DNA of 64,000 nt from an uncultured Treponema sp. GTDB lineage: Bacteria; Spirochaetota; Spirochaetia; Treponematales; Treponemataceae. The position numbers were made by a program, and so were the translations under genes. Of this stretch, positions 42,749 through 51,707 are shown piece after piece. The DNA lies in NCBI GenBank assembly GCA_949300145.1, contig CASGDA010000002.1, positions 248,001 through 312,000 of the forward strand, written 5' to 3'. The notes beneath the pieces were generated by a model. It was not told where the DNA came from and searched no databases. It was given only the letters and a program-made list of their open reading frames with translations. The number at the start of each line of letters is the position of its first letter. Within the stretch, counting starts at the first letter, position 1.

Positions 42749-43842
42749 AAACGGGAAAGCTCCTCACCGAAAGCCCTGTCCACGACGGAAAAATCCCCCT
42801 CTTCCACCTCAAATTTTCTTACGGTTTCCCCATGACGGAATATTATAACCGAATTGCCGGCCCCGGTAATCCCTATATCGGCATGTTTCCCCTCGCCGGG
42901 ACCGTTAACCACACAGCCCATGACCGCGACGGTTATATTTTTGTCCATCGAATAAAGCCGGTTCTGCCAGCGGCGGACAAAGCCGTGGACATCAAAACCG
43001 AGCCTTCCGCAGCGGGGGCAGCTGACGATACGCACACCGCTTTGACGCCTGCCGCATTCCGTTAATATTTCCCTGGCGGTTAAAACCTCATTTTCAGGGG
43101 AATCGGACAGGCTGACACGGACGGTTGAACCGATGCCCTCGGAAAGAAGGGCGCTCAACGCGATTGTGCTTTTTACGATGCCTCCGATGAGAGGCCCGGC
43201 TTCCGTCACCCCGATATGAAGCGGAATATCAAAACGGGAAGCGAACATCCTGTTGCACAGGATGGTTTCTTCCGCAGAGGAGGCTTTCATTGAAACAACA
43301 ACATTTTTAAATCCGGTCTCATCAAAAACGGACGCTTCCCTCGCGGCGGTTTCAACAAGAGCCTGGGCGCGGGAAATGGAACCTTCCTCTACAGACGCCA
43401 GGATATCCCGGGGAATGGAGCCGCTGTTTACACCGATTCTGATGGGAACATTTTTGGCGGATGCTTTTTCCACGACAGCCTTCACCTTGTCAATGGAACC
43501 GATATTCCCGGGATTTATACGTATCTTCGACACTCCGCCGTCGAGACAACGGAGGGCCAGCTTATAATCAAAATGAATGTCCGCCACAAGAGGAACGGGT
43601 GAAATTTCCGCCAGTTTTATCAGCAAATCCGCGGCTTCCATGTCGGGAACCGCAAAGCGCACAATATCGCAGCCCAAGTCCTGAAGTTCCGAAAGTCTGG
43701 AAGCAATTGAACCCAGATTCGCTTCTTCCAGCGGTTCCTTCCACATTGTCTGGATTAAAACAGGTGCGTCACCCCCGATTTCAACCGTTTTACAGGCCGG
43801 GCCAGAAAGAGTCACCTTCCTCGTTTTTTTAAAAACATCCAT
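42745..43842 (-). CDS. ispG: (E)-4-hydroxy-3-methylbut-2-enyl diphosphate synthase
   Basis: 365 residues. N-terminal TIM barrel (MWKEPLEEANLGSIASRLSE region, RINPGNIGS) and C-terminal Fe-S domain with SCPRCGRLGFDV and MGCVVNGPGEGKHADIGI, giving the three cluster cysteines. It is the penultimate step of the non-mevalonate isoprenoid pathway and needs a 4Fe-4S cluster. No SD is seen; GATACT lies six bases before the ATG. Confidence 0.94.
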   Translation of the reverse strand: MDVFKKTRKVTLSGPACKTVEIGGDAPVLIQTMWKEPLEEANLGSIASRLSELQDLGCDIVRFAVPDMEAADLLIKLAEISPVPLVADIHFDYKLALRCLDGGVSKIRINPGNIGSIDKVKAVVEKASAKNVPIRIGVNSGSIPRDILASVEEGSISRAQALVETAAREASVFDETGFKNVVVSMKASSAEETILCNRMFASRFDIPLHIGVTEAGPLIGGIVKSTIALSALLSEGIGSTVRVSLSDSPENEVLTAREILTECGRRQSGVRIVSCPRCGRLGFDVHGFVRRWQNRLYSMDKNITVAVMGCVVNGPGEGKHADIGITGAGNSVIIFRHGETVRKFEVEEGDFSVVDRAFGEELSRL

Positions 43843-43907
43843 ATTTTCAGTATCGGCGCCGTGGGAAGCCGGCTTTACCGTTAAAGATACACCGCCGCGC
43901 CCCGGAT

Positions 43908-45998
43908 TCAGTCCACGCTGTAAAGGATTTCACCATAAGCGGGCAGCCGCCATAAGTCGGGAGGAACCAGTTTTTCAAGCTTGTCCACAGGGACGCGCAG
44001 TTTTTCCATATTCATGAAAATTTCATCCCTTACAAAAACACCTTCCTCATAAGCGGACTGAAAATCCATTGCGGAATCCGCGGATTTCTCCTCAAGGACA
44101 GCCAGCTTTTCCGTTATGTCGTCCAGCAGCACACATACAGAATCAAGCAAAGCGGTTTCCTTTTTTGTCCTCTCAGGAGAGACCAGCCCGTTGACAAGGG
44201 AAATGGTTTCGGCAAGAAATTTCTGGAACCGGATTCCGGCGGGAACCACATATTTATGAACCATTTCAACCATAGTTTTGGCTTCAATCCTGATGATTTT
44301 GCAGTAATTCTCCATCAGGATTTCGTATCTGGAACGGAGCTCGCTTTCAGTGAAAATACCGTGTTTTTTGAACAGCCTTATGTTCTTTTCAGCAATGAAT
44401 GATGGAAGAGCCTCCGGGGTGGTTTTCATATTGAGAAGACCGCGCTTTTCAGCTTCCTGTTCCCATTCCTTTGAATAACCGTCACCGTTGAAAATTATAC
44501 GCTTGTGTTTTTTTATCGTGGAGATGATTATATGCTTCAAATCCTTGTTGAAGTCGGTGCTTTTTTCAAGGATGGAAGCGAAACCCGACAATTCCTCGGC
44601 GACAATCGTATTGAGCACAATATTAGGACCGGAAACAGAAAATGCGGAGCCGGGCATCCTGAATTCAAATTTATTGCCGGTAAAGGCGAAGGGCGACGTC
44701 CTGTTCCGGTCGGTATTGTCTTTCGGAAAATGGGGAAGAACAGTAGCGCCGATTTCCATCAGAGCCTTCTCCCTTCCCTGATATGGCCGGCCGCTGACCA
44801 GGCAGTCAAGGATTTCCGTAAGCTCATCCCCCAAAAACATGGAAACGATGGCGGGGGGAGCTTCGCTGGCGCCAAGCCTGTGGTCATTCCCGGCGCTTGC
44901 GGCGCTGAGACGGATTAAATCCTGATACTCGTCAACGGCTTTTATAACAGCGGCAAGGAACACCAGAAACTGCGCATTGTCAGCCGGCGTATCCCCGGGG
45001 TCGAGGAGATTCACGCCGTCCGCGGAAACAGACCAGTTGTTATGCTTTCCGCTGCCGTTTATTCCGGCGAAAGGTTTCTCGTGAAGGAGACAAACCATCC
45101 CGTGTTTTTCCGCCACAGACTTCATGAGTTCCATGGTAAGCTGGTTGTGGTCGGTGGCTATGTTTATTGAGGTAAAAACGGGGGCAAGCTCATGCTGGGC
45201 GGGGGCGACCTCGTTGTGTTTTGTCTTGGAAAGAATGCCGAATTTCCAGAGCTGCTCATCCAGATCCTTCATGAATGCGGCGACACGGGGTTTTATCACA
45301 CCGAAATAATGGTCGTCAAGTTCCTGCCCTTTAGGCGGGGTCGCCCCGAACAGAGTCCTGCCGCAATAGATAAGGTCAGGACGCTTGAGGTAAACTTTTT
45401 TGTCAATCAGGAAATATTCCTGTTCAGCCCCGACGGTCGTATCCACATGGACGACATCCTTGCCGAATAATTTCAGGATTCTTTTTGTCTGGATATCTAT
45501 CGCCTGCATGGAACGCAAAAGGGGGGTTTTTTTGTCCAGAGCCTCACCGGTATACGAACAAAAAGCGGTGGGTATATACAGCGTACCGTCCTTCACAAAG
45601 GCATATGATGTGGGATCCCAGGCTGTATAGCCCCTGGCTTCGAAGGTCGCCCGCAGACCGCCGGAAGGAAAGCTTGAGGCGTCAGGTTCTCCACGCACGA
45701 GCTCCTTCCCTGAGAATTCCATAATCACGGTACCGGTACCGTCGGGGGAAATAAAGCTGTCGTGCTTTTCGGCGGTAACCCCGGTCATGGGCTGAAACCA
45801 ATGCGTAAAATGAGTGGCGCCCTTCTCCACCGCCCATTCTTTCATCGCGGCGGCGACAACATTGGCGACATCAAGATTCAAATGCTTTCCCAAAGAAATT
45901 GTACGCCGGAGAGCCTTGTAAATATCTTTAGGAAGTTTTGTTCTCATTACTGAATCATTGAAAACCATAGAACCGAATATGGAAGGAACATCAATCAT
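43908..45998 (-). CDS. glnN: Glutamine synthetase type III
   Basis: 696 residues, the length of GSIII (other glutamine synthetases have 350-480). [18 protein letters not shown] at the start, [31 protein letters not shown] and [20 protein letters not shown] are GSIII landmarks. It makes glutamine from glutamate, ammonia and ATP as a dodecamer. CGGAG lies before the ATG. A TTGACT/TTAAAT promoter is at 46015-46043. Confidence 0.94.
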   Translation of the reverse strand: MIDVPSIFGSMVFNDSVMRTKLPKDIYKALRRTISLGKHLNLDVANVVAAAMKEWAVEKGATHFTHWFQPMTGVTAEKHDSFISPDGTGTVIMEFSGKELVRGEPDASSFPSGGLRATFEARGYTAWDPTSYAFVKDGTLYIPTAFCSYTGEALDKKTPLLRSMQAIDIQTKRILKLFGKDVVHVDTTVGAEQEYFLIDKKVYLKRPDLIYCGRTLFGATPPKGQELDDHYFGVIKPRVAAFMKDLDEQLWKFGILSKTKHNEVAPAQHELAPVFTSINIATDHNQLTMELMKSVAEKHGMVCLLHEKPFAGINGSGKHNNWSVSADGVNLLDPGDTPADNAQFLVFLAAVIKAVDEYQDLIRLSAASAGNDHRLGASEAPPAIVSMFLGDELTEILDCLVSGRPYQGREKALMEIGATVLPHFPKDNTDRNRTSPFAFTGNKFEFRMPGSAFSVSGPNIVLNTIVAEELSGFASILEKSTDFNKDLKHIIISTIKKHKRIIFNGDGYSKEWEQEAEKRGLLNMKTTPEALPSFIAEKNIRLFKKHGIFTESELRSRYEILMENYCKIIRIEAKTMVEMVHKYVVPAGIRFQKFLAETISLVNGLVSPERTKKETALLDSVCVLLDDITEKLAVLEEKSADSAMDFQSAYEEGVFVRDEIFMNMEKLRVPVDKLEKLVPPDLWRLPAYGEILYSVD

Positions 45999-46014
45999 TT
46001 TACACTCCGTGGAT

Positions 46015-46043
46015 ATTTAATCATTTGACCGGTCCATAGTCAA
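46015..46043 (-). promoter_or_regulatory. Promoter of glnN
   Basis: On the minus strand TTGACT (46043-46038), 17 bp, TTAAAT (46020-46015). A second TTGAC-like complement (GGTCAAATGA) sits in the spacer. Confidence 0.5.
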
Positions 46044-46071
46044 CCGGAAACAATTCAGGGGCGCTTCAGTT

Positions 46072-46434
46072 TCAGTCCGGAATAAACCTCGCACGGCTTG
46101 ATGGAGTTTCAAAAACATCCACCGCGGACAGGGGGACCTCCGGTAAAAGCTTCTTCAATTCGCCGAAAATATAGCACGCGATACGCTCCGCGCTGGGATT
46201 GTTTGAGAAAACGGGCAGTTCATTCAGGTTGGCATGATCCAACTCCCCGCAAACGGAACGCAGGGCTTTTTTGAGCACAGAAAAATCGCACAGCATACCG
46301 CCGTCATCAAGAACCGCCCCCCTTGCATGGGCGAAAACCCTGTAATTATGGCCGTGAAGGTTCTCGCATTTCCCGTGGTAATCGGATAAAAAATGTGCGG
46401 CGGAAAAGTCCGCTTCAACGCGAATTTCAAACAT
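46072..46434 (-). CDS. queD: 6-carboxy-tetrahydropterin synthase (QueD-like)
   Basis: 120 residues. Zinc ligands in FSAAHF and LHGHNY, a Cys in GKCENLHG in the place of the QueD catalytic Cys, and DHANLNE near the middle. It converts dihydroneopterin triphosphate in queuosine precursor synthesis. No queC, queE or queF lies nearby, so a different pterin role cannot be excluded. TAGGA precedes the ATG. Confidence 0.88.
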   Translation of the reverse strand: MFEIRVEADFSAAHFLSDYHGKCENLHGHNYRVFAHARGAVLDDGGMLCDFSVLKKALRSVCGELDHANLNELPVFSNNPSAERIACYIFGELKKLLPEVPLSAVDVFETPSSRARFIPD

Positions 46435-46546
46435 GGATAAATCCTACCCAGATATAAAAGAAAAAGCAACAGGAAACAAAGATATTGCGGCCTGTGAGCA
46501 TCATTTTGTTTATGAAAATAAATTCCCCGTATAAGTGAAAATGTTC

Positions 46547-46575
46547 TTGCCTTTGAAGCATTCGGTTGCTAAAAT
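46547..46575 (+). promoter_or_regulatory. Promoter of murE, probably leaderless
   Basis: TTGCCT (46547-46552), exactly 17 bp, TAAAAT (46570-46575). The ATG of murE is nine bases after the -10; no SD. Confidence 0.6.
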
Positions 46576-46584
46576 GCTCTAATA

Positions 46585-48120
46585 ATGAAGAAATTAATCT
46601 CACAAATCATCGGGGCTGTCCCTGTCCTGGAAGTGAACGGATCTGAAAACACAACCGTAACTTCCCTCGTTTATGACTCCAGGAAAGCGGAAAAAGGAAG
46701 CCTGTTCTTCGCCCTTCCGGGAATCCATGAAAACGGAGCGGCTTTTATACCCCACGCCATAAAAAACGGGGCTGTGGCTGTTGTACATAAGGACAGCCTC
46801 CCTTCATATAATCCGGAAGTATGCTATATCAGGGTTGAAAATCCCAGGTTTGTTATGTCGGCCCTTGCCGCGGCTTTCTATGACGAGCCATCAAAGGATT
46901 TATGTATAATAGGGGTCACGGGAACCGAAGGGAAAAGTTCCACGGTCTCATTCATTTTCCAGCTTTTACGGCTTTCAGGGAAGAAGGCGGGTTTTATATC
47001 GACAGTGGATTTCTGCATAAAAGACGAAATCCTGCCGAACCCGGAACACCAGACTACTCCGGAAGCCGTGGAAATCCACAGGAACCTTGCGGAAATGAGG
47101 GAGAACGGCATTGAATATGCGGTGATAGAATCCAGCTCCCACGGCCTTTCATCCAGAACAAACAGACTCGGGGATGTTTTGTTTGATGTAGCCGTAATGA
47201 CAAATGTGACCCACGAGCATCTGGAATTCCACGGAACCCATGAACAGTATAAAAGCGACAAGGCGAATCTTTTCCGCGCCCTGGACACGCATCCGCATAT
47301 AAAAAAAGGCAGGGAGATTCCGTCCTTCGGAGTTGTAAATGAGGATGATCCTGCCGCGGGATATTTCCATGCGGCGACATCCAAGCCTGTTTTCGGATGT
47401 TCAGCCATAGCGGCTGTTCCACGCGGCGGGTTATCCGCAACCCATATAACCGAAAATGCTGACGGGGTGTCCTTCTATCTGGGAAATTCCGCGGGGGAAA
47501 GCTTTCATATACAGGTGCCTTTGAACGGGGCATTTAATGTACGGAATATAATGTCGGCGTTGGTGACAGTCTCCCACTTGACAGGCGCTTCCCTGTCAAG
47601 CCTGATACCGCTTCTGGATAAATTGAAACCGGTGAAAGGAAGGATGACGAAAATCGACAGGGGACAGCCCTTCGAGGTCATTGTGGACTACGCGCATACC
47701 CCGTCATCCTTCCAGACCATTTTCCCGCCGTTGAGAAGCAGGGTAAAAGGAAAAATCATAAGTCTTTTCGGCTCCGGAGGGGAGCGGGACACCATGAAAA
47801 GACCTGAACAGGGAAGAATAGCCTCGGATTATTCCGACATAGTATTTTTGACGGACGAGGATCCCCGCGGAGAGGAGCCTGTTTCAATATTGGAAGACAT
47901 TGCGGCGGGATGTACAGGAAGGACAAGGGATAAAGACCTGTTTTTGATTCCCGACAGACCGGAGGCGATAAGGAAGGCTTTTTCCATGGCGGGGGACGGT
48001 GATCTGGTTATTCTTTTGGGCAAGGGACATGAAAATTCAATAATCTATAAAAATACGACCATGCCTTACGATGAAATTTCAGAAGCGGAAAAAGCTCTGG
48101 CAGAGGCCGGATATAAATGA
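46585..48120 (+). CDS. murE: UDP-MurNAc-tripeptide synthetase (MurE)
   Basis: 511 residues. Mur ligase ATP loop GVTGTEGKSSTVSF, TTPEAVEIHRNLAEM, GAFNVRNIMSALV, VDYAHTPSSFQTIF, GSGGERDTMKRPEQGRIA. It adds the third residue of the peptidoglycan stem. The recognition motif reads DEDPRGEEP, not the DNPR of diaminopimelate enzymes; treponemes and borreliae are known for ornithine here, so ornithine or lysine is plausible. Its stop overlaps the next gene (ATGA). Confidence 0.92.
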   Translation: MKKLISQIIGAVPVLEVNGSENTTVTSLVYDSRKAEKGSLFFALPGIHENGAAFIPHAIKNGAVAVVHKDSLPSYNPEVCYIRVENPRFVMSALAAAFYDEPSKDLCIIGVTGTEGKSSTVSFIFQLLRLSGKKAGFISTVDFCIKDEILPNPEHQTTPEAVEIHRNLAEMRENGIEYAVIESSSHGLSSRTNRLGDVLFDVAVMTNVTHEHLEFHGTHEQYKSDKANLFRALDTHPHIKKGREIPSFGVVNEDDPAAGYFHAATSKPVFGCSAIAAVPRGGLSATHITENADGVSFYLGNSAGESFHIQVPLNGAFNVRNIMSALVTVSHLTGASLSSLIPLLDKLKPVKGRMTKIDRGQPFEVIVDYAHTPSSFQTIFPPLRSRVKGKIISLFGSGGERDTMKRPEQGRIASDYSDIVFLTDEDPRGEEPVSILEDIAAGCTGRTRDKDLFLIPDRPEAIRKAFSMAGDGDLVILLGKGHENSIIYKNTTMPYDEISEAEKALAEAGYK

Positions 48121-49040
48121 CCTTTCCGTTTTATAAACTTCAGCTGGCAGGGAACGGATTTATACTGTGTGATTTCCTTCATTTCAGTGAGGACGAAAAA
48201 GACAAGCCTGAATTCAGAAGGGCCGACTGGAAAGCCACGGCGAGAAAAATATGCAGCAGACGTTTCGGAGTCGGAGCGTCGGGATGTATTTTTCTGGGCA
48301 GGGACAATTCCATTCAGATTTACAATTCGGAAGGCCTTCTTACAGATGAAGCCGACGACGCGCTTCTTTGCGCCGCACGGTACGCATTTGATTCCGGAAG
48401 GACTGACGGAAAGAAGATTTTATTCCATCTACCCCATGCTCCGGAAAAAAAACTGAAGGTTGATATCCTGGGGGCGAACGAATTCCGTATTTCCTGCGGG
48501 GCGCCTTTTTCCCTTCTGAAAGAAAATGTGATAACACCGGGATCAACCGAAATAAACGAAATAATAGAAAACGAAGGCATTGACGGTTCCTATGCGGCGG
48601 TACATCTGCGTGAGGATGTCCTTGTTTCCTGGCCGCACAAAAGGGGAGCCTTTTCCTTCCAGGATTTCGCGGACTTAACCCATAAAGCCTTCCCCAAAAA
48701 AAAGGTTATACCGGTGGTGGCGAATCCCATAACGGACGACACAATAATAGCGAAAGCCTTTCCCCGGGGAATGTCAGGGACGTGCAGCGTCGCGGCATCC
48801 GTACTCTGCGCATCGGTATGCTCCGGAGCCACAGGACACCAATCCATGGTTATGTTCAGGCAGCCCGGCGACGGAGGACTTCCGGATACCATGCTCGAGC
48901 AGGATACGGATTCTTCCCGCAGGCTGGCTGTTTTCTGGGACTACAATGAAAACGAGAAAAACGAAATTTACGCTGTAGGTTCGGGAGCCTATATTTTTGA
49001 AGGAAAATTCGACATTCAGGAAAATCCCGGCGGCGCATAA
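48117..49040 (+). CDS. DapF-like protein lacking both catalytic cysteines
   Basis: 307 residues. The DapF plan is visible: FYKLQLAGNGF (as FSKMHGLGNDF), RFGVGASGCIFL, then YNSEGLLTDEADDALLCAARY aligned to the FNADG...CGNGARC block, and PRGMSGTCSVAASV aligned to ERGAGETQACGSG. The two racemase cysteines (C73, C217 in E. coli) are Ala79 and Val225, and the CGNG/ACGTG loops are gone. So epimerase activity is unlikely. The gene is coupled to murE by an ATGA overlap. A scaffold, substrate sensor or new cell-wall enzyme are options; none is shown. Confidence 0.7.
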   Translation: MTFPFYKLQLAGNGFILCDFLHFSEDEKDKPEFRRADWKATARKICSRRFGVGASGCIFLGRDNSIQIYNSEGLLTDEADDALLCAARYAFDSGRTDGKKILFHLPHAPEKKLKVDILGANEFRISCGAPFSLLKENVITPGSTEINEIIENEGIDGSYAAVHLREDVLVSWPHKRGAFSFQDFADLTHKAFPKKKVIPVVANPITDDTIIAKAFPRGMSGTCSVAASVLCASVCSGATGHQSMVMFRQPGDGGLPDTMLEQDTDSSRRLAVFWDYNENEKNEIYAVGSGAYIFEGKFDIQENPGGA

Positions 49041-49059
49041 CAAACAAGGTTGCCGGACG

Positions 49060-49863
49060 ATGGAGAATACAGTGGAAATCCCGGAAAAAGAAATCACAAA
49101 TCCTTTCGGTGCCCCCGTCTTTTACAAGGAAGAAACGGAATCTACGATGACGGACGCGAGGGAAATCACACGCAACGCGGAAAAAAAAGGAAGCGTCGTC
49201 CTTCCGGGCACAGTTGCGCTGGCCGGTTTTCAGAACAGCGGAAGGGGAAGGCTGCCTGCAAGGAAATGGGTTTCCGCCGCCGGGGAAAACCTCATGTGCA
49301 CTTTCATCTTCAAGGCTCCTGTCCCGCAGCCGTTCACAATCAGAGTGGGTCTGGCCGTCTCCAGGACATTCGACTATTTTATCCGGGATACAGCTGAGAC
49401 GACCGAAATAAAATGGCCCAACGATGTTCTTTTTCATGGGAAAAAATTATCGGGGATTCTATGCGAATCGGACGGCAGATTCATATATGCGGGAACGGGT
49501 TTAAATGTTTCGCAGAAAGTGTTCCCTCCAGAAATCAGGGGCAAGGCTTCATCCCTGGCGGTTATTTTAAACCAGATCGGGAAGCAGCCTCCGTCAGTCC
49601 GGGAGGTTCTTGAAGTCCTCCTTCAGGAATTAAAGGATATGATGGATGAATCTTATTCCTGGGAAACGGAACTGGGGAAAAAGACATATAAACTCAACGA
49701 AACAGTCATTTTTCTTCCGGGAACGGCGGCGGAAAATGACAAAAGCGCTGCTTCAGGTCAAGTGAAAGGCATATTGCGCGGGATGGAAAAAAACGGCGGA
49801 CTAATATTGGAAACGGAAGAAGGTTTGAAAACTTTTTATTCCGGGGAAATCAGGTTTTTATAG
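49060..49863 (+). CDS. birA: Biotin-protein ligase, monofunctional
   Basis: 267 residues. Biotin-ligase motifs: TESTMTDAREI, the biotinyl-AMP loop GRGRLPARKW, KWPNDVLFHGKKLSGIL. No N-terminal helix-turn-helix, so it only attaches biotin and is not a repressor. ATG 49060 lies 19 bases after the DapF-like stop; the earlier frame start at 48997 lies inside that gene. Same direction as murE. Confidence 0.88.
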   Translation: MENTVEIPEKEITNPFGAPVFYKEETESTMTDAREITRNAEKKGSVVLPGTVALAGFQNSGRGRLPARKWVSAAGENLMCTFIFKAPVPQPFTIRVGLAVSRTFDYFIRDTAETTEIKWPNDVLFHGKKLSGILCESDGRFIYAGTGLNVSQKVFPPEIRGKASSLAVILNQIGKQPPSVREVLEVLLQELKDMMDESYSWETELGKKTYKLNETVIFLPGTAAENDKSAASGQVKGILRGMEKNGGLILETEEGLKTFYSGEIRFL

Positions 49864-49897
49864 ACACAGCGGAGACCACGGCTTTTATTTATTCTTA

Positions 49898-49927
49898 TTG
49901 CGGAAAAATAAAAATGCGTGTTATAAA
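49898..49927 (+). promoter_or_regulatory. Promoter of the uridine-kinase-like gene
   Basis: TTGCGG (49898-49903), 18 bp, TATAAA (49922-49927); AGAGAGG precedes the ATG at 49949. Confidence 0.45.
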
Positions 49928-49948
49928 GGAATTCAAGAGAGGTAAAAC

Positions 49949-51607
49949 ATGACGCCATTTACACTTACATTCCCCGATAATACCGCACATACTTTTACGG
50001 CTCCTGTTGCAGGAACGGATATCATAAAACATTTCAACACTGGCGGCAGACCTGTATACGCTGTGCTTGTCAACAATGAGCTTTATTCTTTGACAAGGGA
50101 AATAAACATGACGGCGGAAGTTTTTCCGCTTACAAACGCGACAACGGAAGGCTCAAACGTTTACAGAAGAACACTGTGCTTTATTCTGGCGGCGGCGGCG
50201 GCGGAGCTTTACCCGCATCTCAAACTTCAAGTCGGGCACAGCCTCGGATACAGCTATTACTACACCTTCGAAAATGAAGAGAAAAACAGCACCGAAGAGA
50301 TAGACTTGAATCTGCTTGAAGCGAAAATGAAAGAAATAATCGCCGCCGACATACCGATACGGAACAGCTTTGTCGCGTACAGGGAAGCCCTGGAAATATT
50401 CAAAAACAGCGGACAGGAAGGAACTTACAAGCTTTTAATGCAGATGGGGAAGCCGAGATTCCTGATAAACACCATTGAAAAGTTCACCGATTTGTACTTC
50501 CTCCCCCTTCTTCCTTCAACCGGATTCATCGACATATTCAATATAATGCCGTACAAGGAAGGTTTTCTGCTGAGATTCCCGTCAACGGCGAACCCTGACA
50601 GTCTTGAAGAGTTTCAGGACATTCCCCGCCTGTTTTCAGTTTACCAGAACTACAAAAAATGGGGGAAAATGATAGGAGTCTCCTCCGTCGGGGAATTGAA
50701 CGAAATCATCATAAACGGAAAAATAAAGGAATTCATCGAAATAAACGAAACCCTCCAGAACAAGAGGTTCGGGGAAATCGCGGACACAATTCATAAAAAG
50801 GAAACCGTAAAGGCTGTTCTGCTGGCAGGCCCTTCGAGCTCCGGAAAAACAACCTCGGCAAAAAAACTTTCCCTCCAGTTACGGGTTCTCGGTTATGAAC
50901 CGAAAGTAATCAGCCTTGACAATTATTACAGGGGACGGGACTGCGCGCCCATCGGTGAGGACGGAAAACCTGACTACGAATGTCTTGAGGCCCTTGACGT
51001 CCCGCTATTCAACAGAAACCTGGTGGATCTTTTCAGCGGAAAGGAAGTGGAAATTCCTGTGTATGATTTTAAAACAGGAAGCCGTAAGCCGGAGGGAATT
51101 CCTTTCAGGATGAATAAGAGGACGATTCTGATTGTCGAGGGAATACACGGACTCAACGACAACCTTACGCCTGACGTTCCGGCGGAACTGAAATTCAAGG
51201 TATATCTTTCGGCGCTGACACAGCTGACGCTTGACGACCATAACAGAATACCCACCTCGGACAACAGGCTCATCAGGAGAATAGTCAGGGACGCGCAATT
51301 CAGAAACAAGGGGGCCGCCGGAACAATAGCCATGTGGGGAAGCGTCAGGAAAGGGGAACAGGCCCATATATTCCCGTTCCAAAACCATGCGGATATTATG
51401 CTTAACACAGCCCTTGACTACGAACTTCCCGTGCTGAAAGTTTACGCGGAACCGCTGCTAAGAGCCGTGAAGCCTATGGAAAAGGAATATGCGAAAGCAT
51501 CCGAATTGTTAACATTCCTTAATAATTTCATGCCGGTATCCTCTACCTGTGTGCCGGGGCAGTCCATCCTCCGGGAATTCATAGGGGACAGCGACTTTAA
51601 ATACTAA
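49949..51607 (+). CDS. udk: Uridine kinase-like protein with TGS and tRNA-synthetase-like domains
   Basis: 552 residues. N-terminal TGS-like domain (about 1-60), a ThrRS/AlaRS second-additional-domain-like region around VGHSLGYSYYYTFE, then a phosphoribulokinase/uridine-kinase domain with P-loop AGPSSSGKTTSAKKLSLQ and VISLDNYYRGRD. This composite is known from Thermotoga and other bacteria as a nucleoside kinase. GGTAAAAC before the ATG is preceded by AGAGAGG. Confidence 0.85.
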   Translation: MTPFTLTFPDNTAHTFTAPVAGTDIIKHFNTGGRPVYAVLVNNELYSLTREINMTAEVFPLTNATTEGSNVYRRTLCFILAAAAAELYPHLKLQVGHSLGYSYYYTFENEEKNSTEEIDLNLLEAKMKEIIAADIPIRNSFVAYREALEIFKNSGQEGTYKLLMQMGKPRFLINTIEKFTDLYFLPLLPSTGFIDIFNIMPYKEGFLLRFPSTANPDSLEEFQDIPRLFSVYQNYKKWGKMIGVSSVGELNEIIINGKIKEFIEINETLQNKRFGEIADTIHKKETVKAVLLAGPSSSGKTTSAKKLSLQLRVLGYEPKVISLDNYYRGRDCAPIGEDGKPDYECLEALDVPLFNRNLVDLFSGKEVEIPVYDFKTGSRKPEGIPFRMNKRTILIVEGIHGLNDNLTPDVPAELKFKVYLSALTQLTLDDHNRIPTSDNRLIRRIVRDAQFRNKGAAGTIAMWGSVRKGEQAHIFPFQNHADIMLNTALDYELPVLKVYAEPLLRAVKPMEKEYAKASELLTFLNNFMPVSSTCVPGQSILREFIGDSDFKY

Positions 51608-51707
51608 AGTTTTCACTTTTTTATGGCGCCAAATGAATTTCTGGGTTATACTTAAACCCGGATAATTAATATTCTCGTTTAACAACCGTAATAAAAGGAG
51701 TAGGATC

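Noticed and set aside
51645-51661. TATACT within GGGTTATACTTAAACCC as glgC promoter or operator
   Set aside because: The inverted repeat is only five pairs and no -35 sits at a proper distance.
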